DNA of 50,084 nucleotides from Pelagibacteraceae bacterium. Its GTDB lineage: Bacteria; Pseudomonadota; Alphaproteobacteria; HIMB59; GCA-002718135. The stretch's first letter is position 1. Each line of letters opens with the position of its first letter. Below the pieces are notes generated by a model, which did no database searches, had not been told where the DNA came from, and saw nothing but the letters and a program-made list of their open reading frames with translations. The stretch spans positions 1 through 50,084 of the forward strand of contig JABHWG010000137.1 in assembly GCA_018657885.1 (NCBI GenBank), written 5' to 3'. This document shows, in pieces, positions 49,392 to 50,084 of this stretch. Both the position numbers and the translations under genes were made by a program.

Positions 49392-49864
49392 TGAATGATA
49401 ATAGATACATACTTGTAATAGCTGATAATTCTAATGAGATGGAAATAGCCCTTGAGTATGCTTGTGCAAGATCAAAAAAAACAAGTAGAAAAATTATTAT
49501 TGCAACATTTATCGAACCTTTGGATGTTTTAACAACACAAGGTGTTACTGAAATTATGAAAAACGAAGCAAGAGATACTGCGGAGTTACTTCTTCAAAAG
49601 GCTGCCAGTCATGTCAAAGATAAAACAGGTGAAATGCCAGCATTAGCTATAAGAGAGGGTGAAACGATTACTGAATTAAAAAAACTTATAGAGGAAGAAA
49701 AAAATATTAATGTTTTAGTATTGGCAGCAAATTCTGATCCTAAAAACAAAGATTCAAATACAATAATTAATTCTCTTCTTAGTCAAGAAATAACAAATAT
49801 GAGAATTCCTATTATGATTGTTCCAGGTAATTTTTCTAAAGATCATATTGCGTTGATTAGCTAG
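49391..49864 (+). CDS. Universal stress protein (UspA) domain protein
   Basis: A 157-residue single-domain UspA-like protein: YILVIADNSNEMEIALEYACARSKK at the start, IATFIEP, and IPIMIVPGNF at the end. The ATP-binding Gly pattern (GxxGxxxxxxxxxGS) is not evident, so it may not bind ATP. It is translationally coupled with the preceding gene and 2 bp from pyrE. Its role is not clear. Confidence 0.8.
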   Translation: MNDNRYILVIADNSNEMEIALEYACARSKKTSRKIIIATFIEPLDVLTTQGVTEIMKNEARDTAELLLQKAASHVKDKTGEMPALAIREGETITELKKLIEEEKNINVLVLAANSDPKNKDSNTIINSLLSQEITNMRIPIMIVPGNFSKDHIALIS

Positions 49865-49866
49865 AA

Positions 49867-50084
49867 ATGTCTGAAATTGTTGCTGAAAAACTAATTGATA
49901 TTAAATCAGTTCAATTCTCTTTTAATAAGCATTTTACCCTAACATCAGGCCTTAAGTCTCCAGTCTATGTAGACTGCCGAAAAATTATTTCATTTATTGA
50001 TGAGAGAGATTTTATTATGAATGAGGCAGTAGAATATTTTAAAAAAAATAATTTAAATTTTGATTTAGTTGCTGGAGGAGAAAC
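49867..50084 (+). CDS. pyrE: Orotate phosphoribosyltransferase, N-terminal part, cut by window edge
   Basis: Adds phosphoribosyl to orotate in pyrimidine synthesis. The ATG at 49867 opens a frame that stays open to the window end (72 codons). FNKHFTLTSGLKSPVYVDCRK and the final LVAGGE match the PyrE start. It begins 2 bp after uspA, so it belongs to the same transcript. Confidence 0.9.
   Translation, partial: MSEIVAEKLIDIKSVQFSFNKHFTLTSGLKSPVYVDCRKIISFIDERDFIMNEAVEYFKKNNLNFDLVAGGE

Overview
The window looks like a piece of a streamlined, very AT-rich marine alphaproteobacterial chromosome (SAR11/Pelagibacterales-like, HIMB59-like or a similar lineage; the exact clade cannot be fixed without a search). 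The evidence is the A/T-dominated base use, gaps of mostly 0-30 bp, many 1-8 bp start/stop overlaps, the alphaproteobacterial order secY-adk-rpsM-rpsK-rpoA-rplQ, a plant/alphaproteobacterial type glutamate-cysteine ligase, and a protein of the alphaproteobacterial Alph_Pro_TM family. No insertion sequence, phage gene, CRISPR array, rRNA gene or obvious pseudogene is visible, and no gene-free stretch exceeds about 180 bp.

Region 1 (1-4.3 kb): gshB (cut by the window edge) and gshA for glutathione synthesis lie behind a tRNA-Leu(GAG). The divergent gene lipB follows, then a convergent rluC-like pseudouridine synthase and the fluoride channel crcB. These last two form the tail of the ribosomal block.

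Region 2 (4.3-33.3 kb, all on the minus strand, transcribed right to left): one nearly unbroken ribosome/RNA polymerase/translocon super-cluster. In transcription order it reads tRNA-Tyr, tRNA-Gly, tuf, tRNA-Trp, secE, nusG, rplK, rplA, L10 leader RNA, rplJ, rplL, hairpin, rpoB, rpoC, rpsL, rpsG, fusA, the S10 genes (rpsJ to rpsQ), the spc genes (rplN to secY), adk, rpsM, rpsK, rpoA, rplQ, crcB and rluC. The beta, str, S10, spc and alpha operons of other bacteria are joined here. No second tuf follows fusA, and rpmD is absent between rpsE and rplO.

Region 3 (33.5-34.5 kb): rlmB on the plus strand, tRNA-Thr(UGU), and an overlooked 39-residue lipoprotein gene that ends the formate dehydrogenase operon.

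Region 4 (34.5-50.1 kb): a molybdenum/tungsten enzyme island. It holds a two-subunit NAD-linked formate dehydrogenase (a NuoE/NuoF fusion plus a large Cys-type catalytic subunit, resembling the tungsten Fdh1AB of methylotrophs). It also holds tusA, the cofactor genes moeA, mobB and mobA, the maturation factor fdhD, and a TupB-like tungstate permease without its partner subunits. A second molybdoenzyme, a cytoplasmic three-subunit complex of the SoeABC (sulfite-oxidizing) type, is flanked by a TauE/SafE permease and an Alph_Pro_TM protein of unknown function. A UspA protein and the start of pyrE end the window. My reading is that formate oxidation feeds NADH, sulfite oxidation feeds the quinone pool, and the cofactor, sulfur-transfer and metal-import genes between them serve both enzymes. 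The sulfite assignment is family-level inference, not proof.
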